64,000 nucleotides of DNA from Hymenopus coronatus (lineage: Eukaryota > Arthropoda > Insecta > Mantodea > Hymenopodidae), in contig CM060883.1 of assembly GCA_030762935.1 (NCBI GenBank), forward strand, positions 52,598,001 to 52,662,000. The letters run 5' to 3'. The number at the start of each line of letters is the position of its first letter. The first letter of the stretch is position 1. The notes under the pieces are model-generated. The model made no database searches. It had not been told where the DNA came from and worked only from the letters and a program-made list of their open reading frames with translations. A program made the translations under genes and the position numbers. Below, piece after piece: positions 45,602 to 56,269 of the stretch.

Positions 45602-46958
45602 CATGTTGGGCAGAAAGTAACCCACTATTTCAAATTGTGAATAACTGCATTAGCAGTTTGTGTATCATAGTGCAACAGGTTTTGTTGTCAAGCATGATCC
45701 TCCAGTTCATCCAAAGTTTTCTGTGGTAAACCTTGTCCTTTGACCAATCCCACAAGAAGAAGTCCATGGGAGTAAAGTCGGGAATCTGTGTTGGCCTTTC
45801 ATGCAGACCAAAGCAACCTAACCAGAGTCCTGGAAACTGGTTGTTAAGTCAGTCACAGACATTTCGTGCACAGTAATGTGGGGCACTGTCCTGTGAAAAT
45901 GAGACTATTGATGTTATTCCAGTTGGAGACAGTTGGCCAAACATCATTTCTCAGTATGCTTAGTTCGTGATATCTCTAAAAATGAATGGCCTGTAACTTG
46001 ATTGAATGCTATACCACACCATGGTAACTTTAGGACTGTGTAACTTTTCAACCATGAACCCTGGATTCTGGTGAGCCAGTCGAGACAGTTGTGGCAATTA
46101 ACAAATATTCCAACTTGAAAAATGACTTCATTGTTCCAAACGAGTTTCTGAATAAAACAGGCTGTCTTCTTCACTCTAACCAAACATGATGTCACCATAT
46201 TCCATCCAATAGCTTCCAGGCATAAAATTTCAAGTTATTTTTCAAAACATTTCTGACGCTGTGGCACGTAAGATCACTTTTATGACCAGCTTGTTGTGTT
46301 GATTTTTGTGGCTTTTGGTGATCATATCCTGCACAATTTTAACTTTATCTTCTGTCCTGGATGTTGATGGATGGTCACTTCTGTGTGTATCCAACAAAGA
46401 TCCTGTGTTCATCAGTTTGTAATGTAATTCTTATTGTCTTTGAATCCAGTGCAATGCGAGACCCATGCACTGTCTGTGATCATCTCTGCATCTGCACAAT
46501 GGAATGTCTGACTTAATAATGGACAGTCACCTGAGATCCTTCCTGAAATGGAAATGGCGTGTTATTTATGGGTGCTGTTTAACTACTGTGGTTCTCAGCG
46601 TCCCATTCTAAATTGGGCATGAAAGACTGCTTAATTTTGCTCAGAGGCCTCTCTATCAGACTTAAGGTTCTTTTACGTGCTGTAAATCTATGATACGGGA
46701 CCAACGGCTTTACTTCCCTTCCGAAGGAAGCCATGTTAAAGATTTTTACACCCGAAAAAATCCATCTTCCTCCGCCGGGTTTGAACCCACGACCTTGGGT
46801 ATATGAAGTTAGCATGGTAACCATTAGACCACGGAGGGCGATCAAGAGAGATCCTTCCTGATTGAAGTGCTACCATTGTAAAGAATCACAAAAAATATTA
46901 ATACATATTAAAAAGTTACAAGCATTTTACAATACGGAGTTACTTTCCACCCACCCTG
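45602..46958 (-). mobile_element. Tc1/mariner-superfamily element with terminal repeats, split by a SINE
   Basis: Ends 'catgttgggcagaaagtaac' (left) and 'gttactttccacccaccctg' (right) are inverted repeats bordered by TA (45600-45601 and 46959-46960). Without the 315-bp SINE-plus-duplication the element is ~1.04 kb. Minus-strand frames contain MVTSCLVRVKKTACFIQKLV (46198 on) and, near 45900-45740, TVPHYCARNVCDWL-like and QFPGLWLGCFG residues, then PDFTPMDFFLW. The last resembles the 'PPHf…v..WLN..FPxRWIGRGGP…SPDLTPxDFFLWG' block of insect Tc1/mariner-superfamily transposases. Broken by stops; the N-terminal region is where the SINE landed. Confidence 0.75.
46547..46847 (-). mobile_element. SINE-1 family, full length, with 14-bp target-site duplication
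   Basis: The minus strand begins 'cgccctccgtggtctaatgg' (A box) and continues 'ggtcgtgggttcaaacccgg' (B box), then 'ggcttccttcggaagggaag', 'ctgatagagaggcctctgag' and a tail 'cgccatttccattt'. The direct repeat 'gagatccttcctga' is exact at 46533-46546 and 46848-46861. Inserted inside the mariner-type element, so it is younger than that element. No protein is made; the frames across it are not genes. Confidence 0.95.
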
Positions 46959-46960
46959 TA

Positions 46961-47896
46961 TATACTTGTATTTAATGCTGTTAATTCAAAGATAGCTCTC
47001 AGAAACAACCTCCAATAAAAACCATCTTTAAATTTTATATCACAAGTTTAGCTTAAAAATCTATTTGAATGTATAATTTAAAATTACAATTATTTACATG
47101 TATTACTTTTCGATTCACATTAATTTTATATAGCAACCTTCCCACAGTAATATTTTTGGTTAACATGTAAATAAACTCTTTATTTTACTTCATGATCTAT
47201 GGTAACAAGGGGAAGCTGTATAGGAAAAAATCCTCTGCTAGAATGGTCTCACTTCTAGTCCATTACTATGCAGAACATCTAATTATTTGAGCTATCTTTG
47301 GATACTAAGTCATGAGATGTTATTGTAATTTTGAAATAATGGATTGATATAATAACCAGTAAAATGCATATAAAGAAGAAGTAATGTAACTTGAAGATTT
47401 GAACAAATATATAAATTATAAATCATTTTTAGAATATAATTAAATTAATCACTCACCTTGGAAAATTTGATATTGTAACAAAAACTCTCTTTTTCTCCAA
47501 TAAACAGCCCTTTATTTATTCCACAAACTGATTATAAACAGAATCTGCTCACAAATAACTGTCAATGCTTTCATAAAAATTCTGCCGTGTAGTTCCTTCT
47601 TGATGTTCGCTACAATCATTACAGTTGGCTTTGAATTTCCCACTGAAACTCACTCAACTGTTGCAAGCAATAAAACTGAATGTTGGGTAGGGCTTCGTTG
47701 CCCTCTTTATGTCTGTTGGTCACACATTGAAATGCTTGCGTAGTACAAGAGCAAAAAAGTTATGTTTATATATCATCAACAAATAAAAAGCAGCATAAGC
47801 TACTGCCACATTTGGCATAGTAAACTTTAGCAATATGATTCTTTTTCCTGAAATTGCTGAATTCTAGAAGGGATGATTACTTTAAGTATGCTTATG
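46961..47896. other. PREP intron 2 DNA, nothing identified
   Basis: AT-rich with no recognisable element. Confidence 0.45.
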
Positions 47897-47970
47897 CTGA
47901 ACCTAATGGTCTAGTGGTAATGTTAAGAATTGTACTCAGAATGAATTGAGGTTTTAAATCCCTTATTCAC
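47897..47970 (+). repeat. tRNA-like SINE head (possible)
   Basis: 'ctgaacctaatggtctagtg' has a good A-box look (TGGTCTAGTGG) and 'tgaggttttaaatccc' a B-box look 48 bp on. The following ~100 bp (… cctgacccagtaac …) do not match the other SINEs in the window. May be a third SINE family, old and diverged. Confidence 0.4.
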
Positions 47971-48519
47971 AATAACATGACCTGACCCAGTAACTATACC
48001 TTCCAAAGTCCAGACCTATGCACAAAACATTAAGCCAAGATGAATAGTGCAGTTGGAAATTCTAAGATTGATCGCCATTAGTAGAAGCAAACACACAGTA
48101 CAAAAAACAACTCTTAAGGATATGCTTGACATATGCAAAATATTCCCATAAGAACATTTGAAGAAACTCCTAAACATTGAAATTTATCCTAGTTGTTAAA
48201 CTGACTAAATAAGGGGAGGGAAACCATAGTAAAATATTCCATCCTCTAAGAAAGTGAAACTATTTCACCATAACAAATTACACCCTAAAGCTAAATTTTC
48301 AGACTTTTCTATGTCTCAGCATTATGAGAGAACTTATTCCAAATCCTGGGAGGATTAAAATATAGACTTCAGGATGTCCAAAGAATCAAAATAAGTGTTA
48401 ATTTCATCTTCCAAAATTTATTATTCACGCAAACATAAACCATGAGCAATTATTAAAACATAGTTATATTTTGTAGAACTAAACACATGATATACAGCTT
48501 GTGGATACTGTTGTTGCAG

Positions 48520-48707
48520 TGTGCTGTATATCCAGGACTCTCTCCAGAGTGAGGCAAAGGTATTTCTTGATCCAAACCTCTTGTCTGATGATGGGACTGT
48601 TGCATTGTCACGGACACGCTTTTCTGAGGATGGCAAGATTCTTGCATATGGATTAAGTAGCAGTGGATCAGATTGGCTTACCATACACTTCAAATCAGTT
48701 GAAGAAG
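48520..48707 (+). CDS. PREP: Prolyl endopeptidase, exon 3
   Basis: Encodes (S)[20 protein letters not shown], then [20 protein letters not shown], then [23 protein letters not shown]. These are propeller strands containing the family's 'VLYxQDSLxxEaxVFLDPNxLSxDGTVAL' and 'SxSGSDWxTIxF'. Acceptor ttgttgcag at 48519; donor GAAG|gtaagta at 48707/48708. The split codon with exon 2 is AG|T (Ser), where many homologues have Arg. 188 nt; phase 2 in, phase 1 out. No stop. Confidence 0.97.
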
Positions 48708-49884
48708 GTAAGTATACTTTCATAGATCAAAATTCATTTATTTTTTATGTATCTTATTCTTACTTATCAACAGGATATGAATTAATTGCTTGTAAAAAAA
48801 AAAAACACACACACATGGTGTAAAAATGGCATAAAATGTAAAGAAAGTTCCACTTAAAAATTGTATTAAAACTCAAGAAAGGGAGATTAGATATATTGCA
48901 GTTATGAACAGTAAGCTGAAATTAAATTAGTGCATTCACTAGGGGTGGGAATAAAAATAAAGTTCTGAATAGTTTTTAAATGTTTTAATAGAAAAAACCA
49001 AAAGCCATAATTGACCGAAATATAGTTATTAATTAGTATTATTATTATCTGCTTTACACAGCTAAATAGTCATTGGATTTTAGTCTTCATTAGTGAAATT
49101 TCTTCAGGTACTCATTCTGAATTTCAGTGGAACAATGTGTTTGTTGAGATTCTGAAAGCAGCTAAATGGAGGGCTATCAAAAAATTGTTATAAATTAGAG
49201 GTATAGATGGTTTTTTGTTCTGGTAGTTTTTAATATTTTGTGGTCTGTATACCCAGAGAGTTGAAAGTGTTTCTTCTAAGTGTATAACTACCATTGTAAT
49301 GTAATAACTTTTTGAAAGTGATGTCATCAGAGTTTTTGAAAATCATTGTTAAACAATCCTTTTTTACGCCTATTCATCTAATTTTATGATAATACAAAGT
49401 ATTACCATATTTAATTGTTGCTATAATAAATTTATTCATGGGCTGAATTGTAAAAGATCTTCACTATTCAATGCTTTTTCCAGTGCTGGTATGGCTATAA
49501 ATACAGTAATCTAATACCTACCTACACTTTTCATTTGAGAAAAAGTCTTGACCTCATTTCATGTATGAAATGTCTTGGCTCCAGGAATTAGTATTCAGTA
49601 GTTTGTATAGCTCTTGTCTTCGCATACATCCCACATCTGAGCAAATTCTTCCACTTTTGATCTCAGCAATAGTCATTAAAGCAGACACCAGGAGACCTGC
49701 CAGTTTGTAGACAGTAGACTCTTATCCCTCCTTCTCACTGCTCTTTCGTGACTTTGTTCACCTGTGCAACTATGCTGAGCACTGCAGGTTTGGAGGTGCA
49801 GTATCGATTCCTGAACACCAATACTGGATATAAAGCATGATAAACTTATCTGTTTGAACATGGACACATATCCTAACGTGAAAC
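48708..49884. other. PREP intron 3, first part
   Basis: AT-rich, no element recognised. A and CA runs at 48796-48816 are low complexity. Confidence 0.45.
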
Positions 49885-49897
49885 AATATGCAAGACA

Positions 49898-50150
49898 ATA
49901 TGCCTGGGTAGCGTGGTGGTAAAATGTCTGCCTCATGTTCAAAAGGTTGTGTGTTCGAATCTCGCTTAGGGTGAGTTACCCGGGTAAGGTTTTTTTCGGG
50001 GTTTTCCCTTATCCTGAAAAGACGAATGTCGAGTAACTTTAAGCTCCATGGACCCCGAGATCATTTGAGCATCATATCATCAAGTTCATTCATCGTCCGA
50101 TATGACCAAACCAGGTTAAAGGACGTTAAACTACCAAAAAAAAAAAAAAA
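49898..50150 (+). mobile_element. SINE-2: tRNA-derived SINE with poly(A) tail and 13-bp target-site duplication
   Basis: Begins 'atatgcctgggtagcgtggt' (A box GTAGCGTGGTGG) with 'ttgtgtgttcgaatctcgct' (B box), then 'ccgggtaaggtttttttcgg', 'ggttttcccttatcc', 'catggaccccgagatcattt' and a run of A at 50135-50150. The direct repeat 'aatatgcaagaca' is exact at 49885-49897 and 50151-50163. The body motif 'GGGTAAGG…TTTTTTCGGGGTTTTCCC' resembles SINEs I recall from cockroach-like insects, but this is from memory. Recent, complete insertion. Confidence 0.93.
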
Positions 50151-50293
50151 AATATGCAAGACACATAATGTGTGTTTCCACATACAGATGTAAACAATAA
50201 TGAACCAAAGTAAAACAATTTGATGGCCTCAATATAGCATCTTGCTAGCAATACTATCCATTCAAACATAGAATACTTGTATGAGTATACATG

Positions 50294-50930
50294 TGGATTT
50301 GGTTTTTAACATTACATCACTTATGCTTTCTATTAATTTTTAAAGAAGACATTGCTTGCATTTTCAACTTCAGGGAATGGAGTGCTATTGCTGGTTGCAG
50401 CCTGTAGTCTCCTATCTGAAGATGGAACAATGAACTTCTTCGCTAGGCTGTCAACAGCAGGATTTCAAAGTATATGAGGCAGTCTTTATGTGTCCATATT
50501 AAGATGATTTCCCATCTTGTGAGTTTGTTGTGGCCTGTCATGTTTTTTAAAAGTTTTGGGTTCAGATCTAGGTTATGGATTTCATTCCAACATGAAATGC
50601 TTCTGCTGATTCATCCTCTTGCTTGAATTCATGATTTCTGAAATGTTCTTTGCATCTAGTTTTAAACTTCTTTTGGTTTATTCTATGTAGAGCTTTACAC
50701 AGTCAGTATGGCTGATTCAATATACTGGATTGGTTTTCTGGTGGATTCTCATTTTTTTTTTTTTTTTTTTTTTTGAATTATGGAAAATTTATGTATGGGA
50801 GTTAATGGAATACTTGAAAATCTTTTGAGTTTTCTAAATGCACTAAATGAACTTCCTGAATGTGTTTTTAGCATCTTTTGCTGTAGTGAAGGTGGATTTT
50901 CCTCTGTTTAAATTATTGTATACCAGGCTC
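50294..50930 (-). pseudogene. Possible Penelope-like element 3' end (GIY-YIG region) relic
   Basis: Minus-strand frames between ~50740 and 50380 give QYIGSAILTV, KPKEV, then NEIHNLDLNPKLLKNMTGHN, KLTRWEIILIWTHKDC and LAKKFIVPSSDRRLQAATSN. 'YIG…', a 'LTxxExxxI..H' block and a following serine-rich tail are in the order seen in Penelope-like GIY-YIG domains, but no motif is fully convincing. Immediately downstream on that strand, 'aagtgatgtaatgttaaaaa' (50299-50328 region) matches the end of foldback palindrome 1 (aagtgacgtagtgttaaaaa). Confidence 0.3.
50752..50774. repeat. Poly-T tract
   Basis: 23 consecutive T. Confidence 0.95.
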
Positions 50931-50933
50931 TTG

Positions 50934-50934
<1 letters not shown>

Positions 50935-51007
<73 letters not shown>
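50935..51007. repeat. (TA)n microsatellite followed by poly-T
   Basis: About 29 TA units (50935-50992) then ~15 T. Confidence 0.97.
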
Positions 51008-52250
51008 AAGCAATTTGGAGTAAGGTTTTTAATAGTCTATTTGTAAAGCTGTTTATTATTGCAGATTTATGTGGTAATGTTGCAGCTGTCATTTTTTGTA
51101 TAATGTTTCAATTTTGTTAACTTTCTGTAAATTCAAAATTTATTCCTGTGTCATTTCTGATGACTTTGAAAATCATCTGCACTCTAGAAACAGCAAATTC
51201 TTGCCAAACACAGATGACTGAAGTATTATTATTGCATACGTGAATGTCAAAGTTTAAAGTTGACACTGTGTGTCAACAAGTGAAAAGTTGGAAGTGCTTG
51301 CTGCAAGTTCGTTGTAATTACTTAGATATGAAGCAGTCAATGGAATGTGGTTGATAATTTTGCCCCTAAGTTGGCTTTGAAGCAGTCAGTTGGGTTCCTA
51401 TATGTTAAATTTGATAATAATGTATGAAGTGGGTGGATGGGGTTCCTATGAATTGGATTGTTATATATGTAGCTGACAGAATGGTTATTTGTAAGTTATT
51501 AATTGTGGAGCGGTTGAATAGCTCCACAACTGATGACTAATTAAATGGATTCCAGTAGTAATGTATGTCTCTCAAACTGTCCCTTTGCCATCGAGTCAAT
51601 TAGCAGAGTTCATGAGTCTTTCTTTCCAGTAGTGTTAAAAGAGAAGAGAAAACACTAAAGTAGTTTTCTTTTAAATCATAATGCAAATTTTATTTATTCT
51701 GAGTATATGAATATGATGAACTATTTATTGCCATATACACTCAATGATAGGTAAAAGTAAATAATATTTAGCTAATTCTAAATGATTCTTTTATGGTCAC
51801 ACATAAAAATTAAACAGTTTTTAATAACGAAACATAATTTATCTTAAGATATTTGCAGCAATACCTCTATTGATGTGTATCGTGCAATAGCTGGCAGTAT
51901 AATTTCTCATCTTCTTATCAAAATCTTCTATTTATATATTTTCCTCATTAAAACAAAGAGTTATATTTTAAGACAATGTTTCTCTTTTCATTAAAAAAGA
52001 AAGAGCTGAATATTTTCTAATGAGAAATAAATAAAAAGAGAAATCATAGAGAGCGTATTAAAATTATCCCATTTTGTAGAATGACTATAAATTTTAAGAG
52101 TTGGAAATGTAATGTATACAAAATGAGTTATAAATAATATAAGGTACAAAATTATTCATCCAAATGACAAACATTAACACTAAGTCTGTAAAAGGAACAT
52201 ATTGTGCCTCAGATAGCCTCTGTAACCTTACATGCTTGATTGCCTGTTTT
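51008..52250. other. PREP intron 3 DNA, nothing identified
   Basis: About 1.2 kb AT-rich, without a recognisable element. Confidence 0.45.
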
Positions 52251-52261
52251 CAGAGATTCAG

Positions 52262-52544
52262 TCGCCCTCCATGGTGTAGTGGTTACCATGCTGACTTCAT
52301 ACACCCAAGGTTGTGGGTTCAAATGCAGCGGAGGGTGATGTAAAAATCCTTAGCATGGTGTCCTTCGTAAGGGAAGTAAAGCCTTGGGTCCCGTGTCATA
52401 GATTTATGGCACGTAAAAGAACCTCAAGCCTGATAGAGAGGCCTCTGAGCAAAATTAAGCAGTCTTTCATGCCCAGTATAGAATGGGACGCTGAGAACTA
52501 CAGCAGTTAAAGAGCATCCATAAATAAAACGCCATTATTATTAT
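52262..52544 (+). mobile_element. SINE-1 family, full length, with 11-bp target-site duplication
   Basis: Starts 'tcgccctccatggtgtagtg' (A box) and has 'aggttgtgggttcaaatgca' (B box, one base off), 'gtgtccttcgtaagggaagt', 'gcctgatagagaggcctctg', 'tcatgcccagtatagaatgg' and an ATT-repeat tail. The direct repeat 'cagagattcag' is exact at 52251-52261 and 52545-52555. In the PREP sense orientation within intron 3. Frames across it are not genes. Confidence 0.95.
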
Positions 52545-53209
52545 CAGAGATTCAGCTTTCTGCAGATGCACTTCATATTCTGGTGGTTTTGGCTCCCTTT
52601 ACTGTGCCTCATCACAAATTTTACATGTATCTGTTTAAGAAAGCTTAAATGCAATGCTAAACTCACTATTGATTATGTCATGAAAAATATACTCCTTCAG
52701 TGACTCTTCATTATTATTTTCACAGTTCTCCAGATACTATTTGTAGAACTCTAATATGAGTGTATAGATTTTATTTATGATTTATTTGAATTAGATGTTC
52801 GGCTGTAGAAAACTATCTATTGCCTTTCTCATAAGCATCAGATATGGCATGGGATCTGTTTTTATTATTGCCATGCATGTTCAAACCTTTTTCTGAAAAA
52901 TATTCCACATTTTGGCTACCTGTAAGAATAAAACAAAACCAAATAAGAAATAGTAGTAGTAGCAGCAGCTTACTTCTCTGAGTTAGCAGACTATGCCCTA
53001 CAGAATGCAGTCCTGTGTAACTGATGTTTGCATCCAGAGTTTGAATCCATGACATAGTATTTGTAAATTGCATCCCATTGCAAAAAATCAGGAAGTAACT
53101 TATTTTTCACATAGGATTTTCTGTAGTTATGTTTTTCTATAAGGCCAAATAAATATGTATTTTGTACATTATAGCCAATTTATTACTCAAAAGCTCACTT
53201 TGATAAAAT

Positions 53210-53690
53210 TACCACAGAGACTGTCGATCTTAACCAATGAGACTGGCAAGTCCATATGTACAATGCACCACCAGTAAAGAACCACAGAATCAACTTCCTC
53301 AAAATAAATGAAAAGTCTGTTCCCAGAATATCAAAGGGAAGTAAATGTATGAGCTTCTCCTTGGAGACCCTCTCCTGAAGAATCTTCTGGAAAAGACCCA
53401 TCTGTGATCTCTACTTCCAATCAGTTTGAGGTTCTCAAGCTGAAATTTACAGTTGGTAAAGGATCCACTCCTATGGAGGATATGGAGTAAAAGATTCTGT
53501 CCAAAGTGTCTGAATGCCAGAGAAAAAGGGACAGCATAAGCTGCATTAAAAGGTGTTAGCCTTAGACCAGAGAAAAAGGGTAAATGGATTTGAACACAGC
53601 TGACCTCAATGTGAAAGAATCTTGCTGTAGAGAACTTATCCCATAATAATTACCAAGGCTACACAACAGTGGAATATATGCAGGATGATT
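53210..53690 (+). mobile_element. Fragment of the RNase H-bearing LINE family (ORF1/endonuclease junction)
   Basis: Aligns with 4975-5430: 'gactggcaagtccatatgta' versus 'gactgggaggtccattgtat', 'atcaacttcctcaaa' versus 'ctgacttcctcaaag', 'tctacttccaatcagtttga' versus 'tctatttccaattggttcga', and 'aacttatcccataataatta' versus 'aacttatcccaaaataaaga', ending at the endonuclease start 'caacagtggaatatatgcag'. Only this ~480-bp piece is present. Confidence 0.75.
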
Positions 53691-54999
53691 AGGAACTAAG
53701 TTTCACAGCAAACTTAGTAGTGTGTAGTAATTCTAATACATGTAGTTGGCAACTGTGTAACTGATTTTTCTGCTTCACTAGTATTGTTGAAAGTAAATAC
53801 TATTTGGTTTTTCTACGAGTATTGGACACCAGAACTCCACAATTATCTTCAAAACAAAAATACCAGCTTAGTTTGGCTTGATGGAACAGTTTTGTTATCT
53901 CACTTCTATTTTTTTACAGAGTACCAATGACTGTAAGATTGTGTTGATTCTTCACTTGAAGAGCTAGTGGCTGTAAAGTTATAAATTGTTAGGTTTCTTC
54001 CTATCCCAAATATTTCACAACTGCAGTAGGCCTGCTGTCTTGGTTTGCATATTTACTTAGACCTCCCTTTTTACATATGAGCATTTGTGATAGTAAAGAT
54101 TTTCAAAAGTTTATTCTTCATGTATTGTCTGAATGGACATCTATAAATAGTTTGTTTATTTTGTCAATAATTGCATATGTTCCAACTGTGTATTGTTATG
54201 AACAAAAATCTTAAGCATTTCAAGTATATCCCATATTGGAGCCAGTTTCAACCCTGCCTTTAAAATATGTATGTTTACAAGCTCCAATCACAATGATACT
54301 AGCCCTACTTCTCAACTGGAAAGGGATTGGCTAGAAGGTGCTGAAGGCAGAATTTCTGAACTCACAACAGTGGCAGAACTGTGGCAAAATTATTAATGAA
54401 CCGAAGAAGCCTCCACAGCTGACTATAGCAAGTTAACTATTGATTTTAAAATCACAGATAAATCATACAACATATTTATATCCATTTACTGTTGCTTTTC
54501 ATTAACTGATTGTTAGACTGTTCAGTGATAGTGGTACTATGATGGGACTTCAGTTTTAGTTATGGAGAAATAGTGTTATGAAAGGCAGCAGAAGTATGTA
54601 AGAATAGAGACATGAAAGCTACAAAGGAAACAAACATGTCTTCTTTTGCTGTAATTGTTCATTTATATTCTCAAGCAAACTTGAATACCGTTAGATGAAT
54701 TTAAAATGTGCCATATCTTAAAGCAAATTTTAAGCCCTCTACTATTTGAAACCTTATTTTCAAGAGAAAATATTTTATGAGATTCTGATGTTATCAAATA
54801 AAATTTTATTGATACTATTGTGAAAGTAGATTATATATGTTCTACTTTTTCAAGTTTAAGTTTTAATATTGAAGTTAGCTGGAGCAGTAGTGCAAAACAA
54901 TAACTGTAAATCTAAACCTGAAGTAAACTCAGAAATAGAGACAGTTGGGAGGATTAACACTACTTACTGAGAATGTTTTTCTTCTTTTTTATGTTAAAG
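53691..54999. other. PREP intron 3, last part
   Basis: Nothing identified. The acceptor before exon 4 is 'cttcttttttatgttaaag', a good polypyrimidine tract. Confidence 0.5.
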
Positions 55000-55082
55000 G
55001 AAAGGAGTACCCAGAAATATTGGAAAAGGTCAAGTTTTCTACAATTTGCTGGACTCATGACAATAAAGGGATCTTTTATGGG
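55000..55082 (+). CDS. PREP: Prolyl endopeptidase, exon 4
   Basis: Encodes (G)[19 protein letters not shown], then DNKGIFYG. The family has 'kelPDvLExVKFSxxxWTHDxKGxFY' here (propeller). Acceptor ends at 54999 (ttaaag) and the donor is GGG|gtaagg at 55082/55083. 83 nt; phase 1 in, phase 0 out. Confidence 0.95.
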
Positions 55083-55349
55083 GTAAGGCATTAATTTCAT
55101 TTCATAAGACTTGCTTGGCATATATGAAGGTTGGTTCACAATAATATGAGAACAGAAACAAGAATGGAAATGGAAACCACAACAGAAACTAAAGCAGAAT
55201 GTAACATTTTGGATCACTTTACATCTGGAACTAGAATAAGAAGTGTATCACTCGTCATATCCATACCAAAGTTAAAAATAAATTTTTGCTTATAAGTGAC
55301 CAATGATATTTTTTTTTCAACTGCTTTCATTTCAGTCAGCATAATGCAA

Positions 55350-56025
55350 TGGTGTATGTGTGCATGCTTCAAAAACAAAAGACCGTTAAATACCAAACTT
55401 CCAAGGATGCGACACAAAGATTTTCAAGAAAACACCCCCACCCCCAACTATCCTTTACATGGAAAAAATTTCGAAGTTTTGATTTTCTAAAAAATGTCTA
55501 ACAATTTTTATTAACTTTTTTTATTTCTAGGATAGTTAAATGACAAATAAAATGTATATCTTAAATTTTCTGGGAATAGCCTCTGAAGACATGTATATTC
55601 TGGATGAATTTTGCAAAACTGGGAAACCATAAGAGATAGGCAAAAACTTAAACAAAAAAAATGTAGATCTCTTTAAAATATATATATATGTGTGTGTGGA
55701 GTTGGCTGTTTTTGAGATATTTCTTGTTATTAGTTTCAGCTTTAAAATACTCTTACTTTTGTCATATGGGAATTTATCATCTCCTGTCCATACAAACATA
55801 GGTACATCAATCACATAGCAACCACTTTTAAAATATTTGACTATTGATTTAGCCTATGGTACTCCCTTGTTTCCCTTCCACTTACAAGGAAGCAAGTAAT
55901 AAGACCCTTTCTGCTAACTTTTTCTTGATTACCATTAAGTAAGTAGAAGAATAAACTTTTTAACAATAATTTATTGTAGAGATTAGAGAAAGCCATGTGA
56001 ATGGAACACATCAGATCTTATTTTT
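55350..56025 (+). repeat. R1 interspersed repeat, copy G (5' truncated)
   Basis: Lies in the 1-kb intron 4. It begins at the GT zone (ggtgtatgtgtgcatgcttc) and continues 'aaataccaaacttccaagga', 'tgcgacacaaagattttcaa', 'caaataaaatgtatatctta' to the end 'gaatggaacacatcagatct'. It fills most of the intron. Like the other six copies it is in the + orientation. Confidence 0.8.
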
Positions 56026-56109
56026 GTTGAATAGATATCTATAAAATGTTCTAATTCATGTTTAATGACCTTGTTGAATTCTGCTTTTTTAATGTGTGAC
56101 TCTTTTCAG

Positions 56110-56252
56110 AGATATCCAGATCAAAAAGGGAGGACTGATGGTTCTGAAACTGTAAGCAACCTACATCAAAAGCTGTACTACCACAGAGTTGGAACAGCAC
56201 AATCTGAGGATATTCTTGTAGTGGAATTTCCTGATGAACCACAATGGAGGAT
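56110..56252 (+). CDS. PREP: Prolyl endopeptidase, exon 5
   Basis: Encodes [20 protein letters not shown], then [20 protein letters not shown], then PDEPQWR plus two bases. This matches the family's '[45 protein letters not shown]'. Acceptor tcttttcag at 56109; donor GGAT|gtgagt at 56252/56253. 143 nt; phase 0 in, phase 2 out. Confidence 0.97.
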
Positions 56253-56269
56253 GTGAGTATTCCATGTAA

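Noticed and set aside
48421..48723. Minus-strand frames opposite PREP exon 3 as an antisense gene
   Set aside because: They are shadows of the exon on the other strand, with no domain of their own.
52313..52510. Open frame across 52313-52510 and its minus-strand counterpart at 46579-46845 as a conserved small protein family
   Set aside because: Both are inside SINE-1 copies; similarity reflects the shared SINE, and target-site duplications are present.
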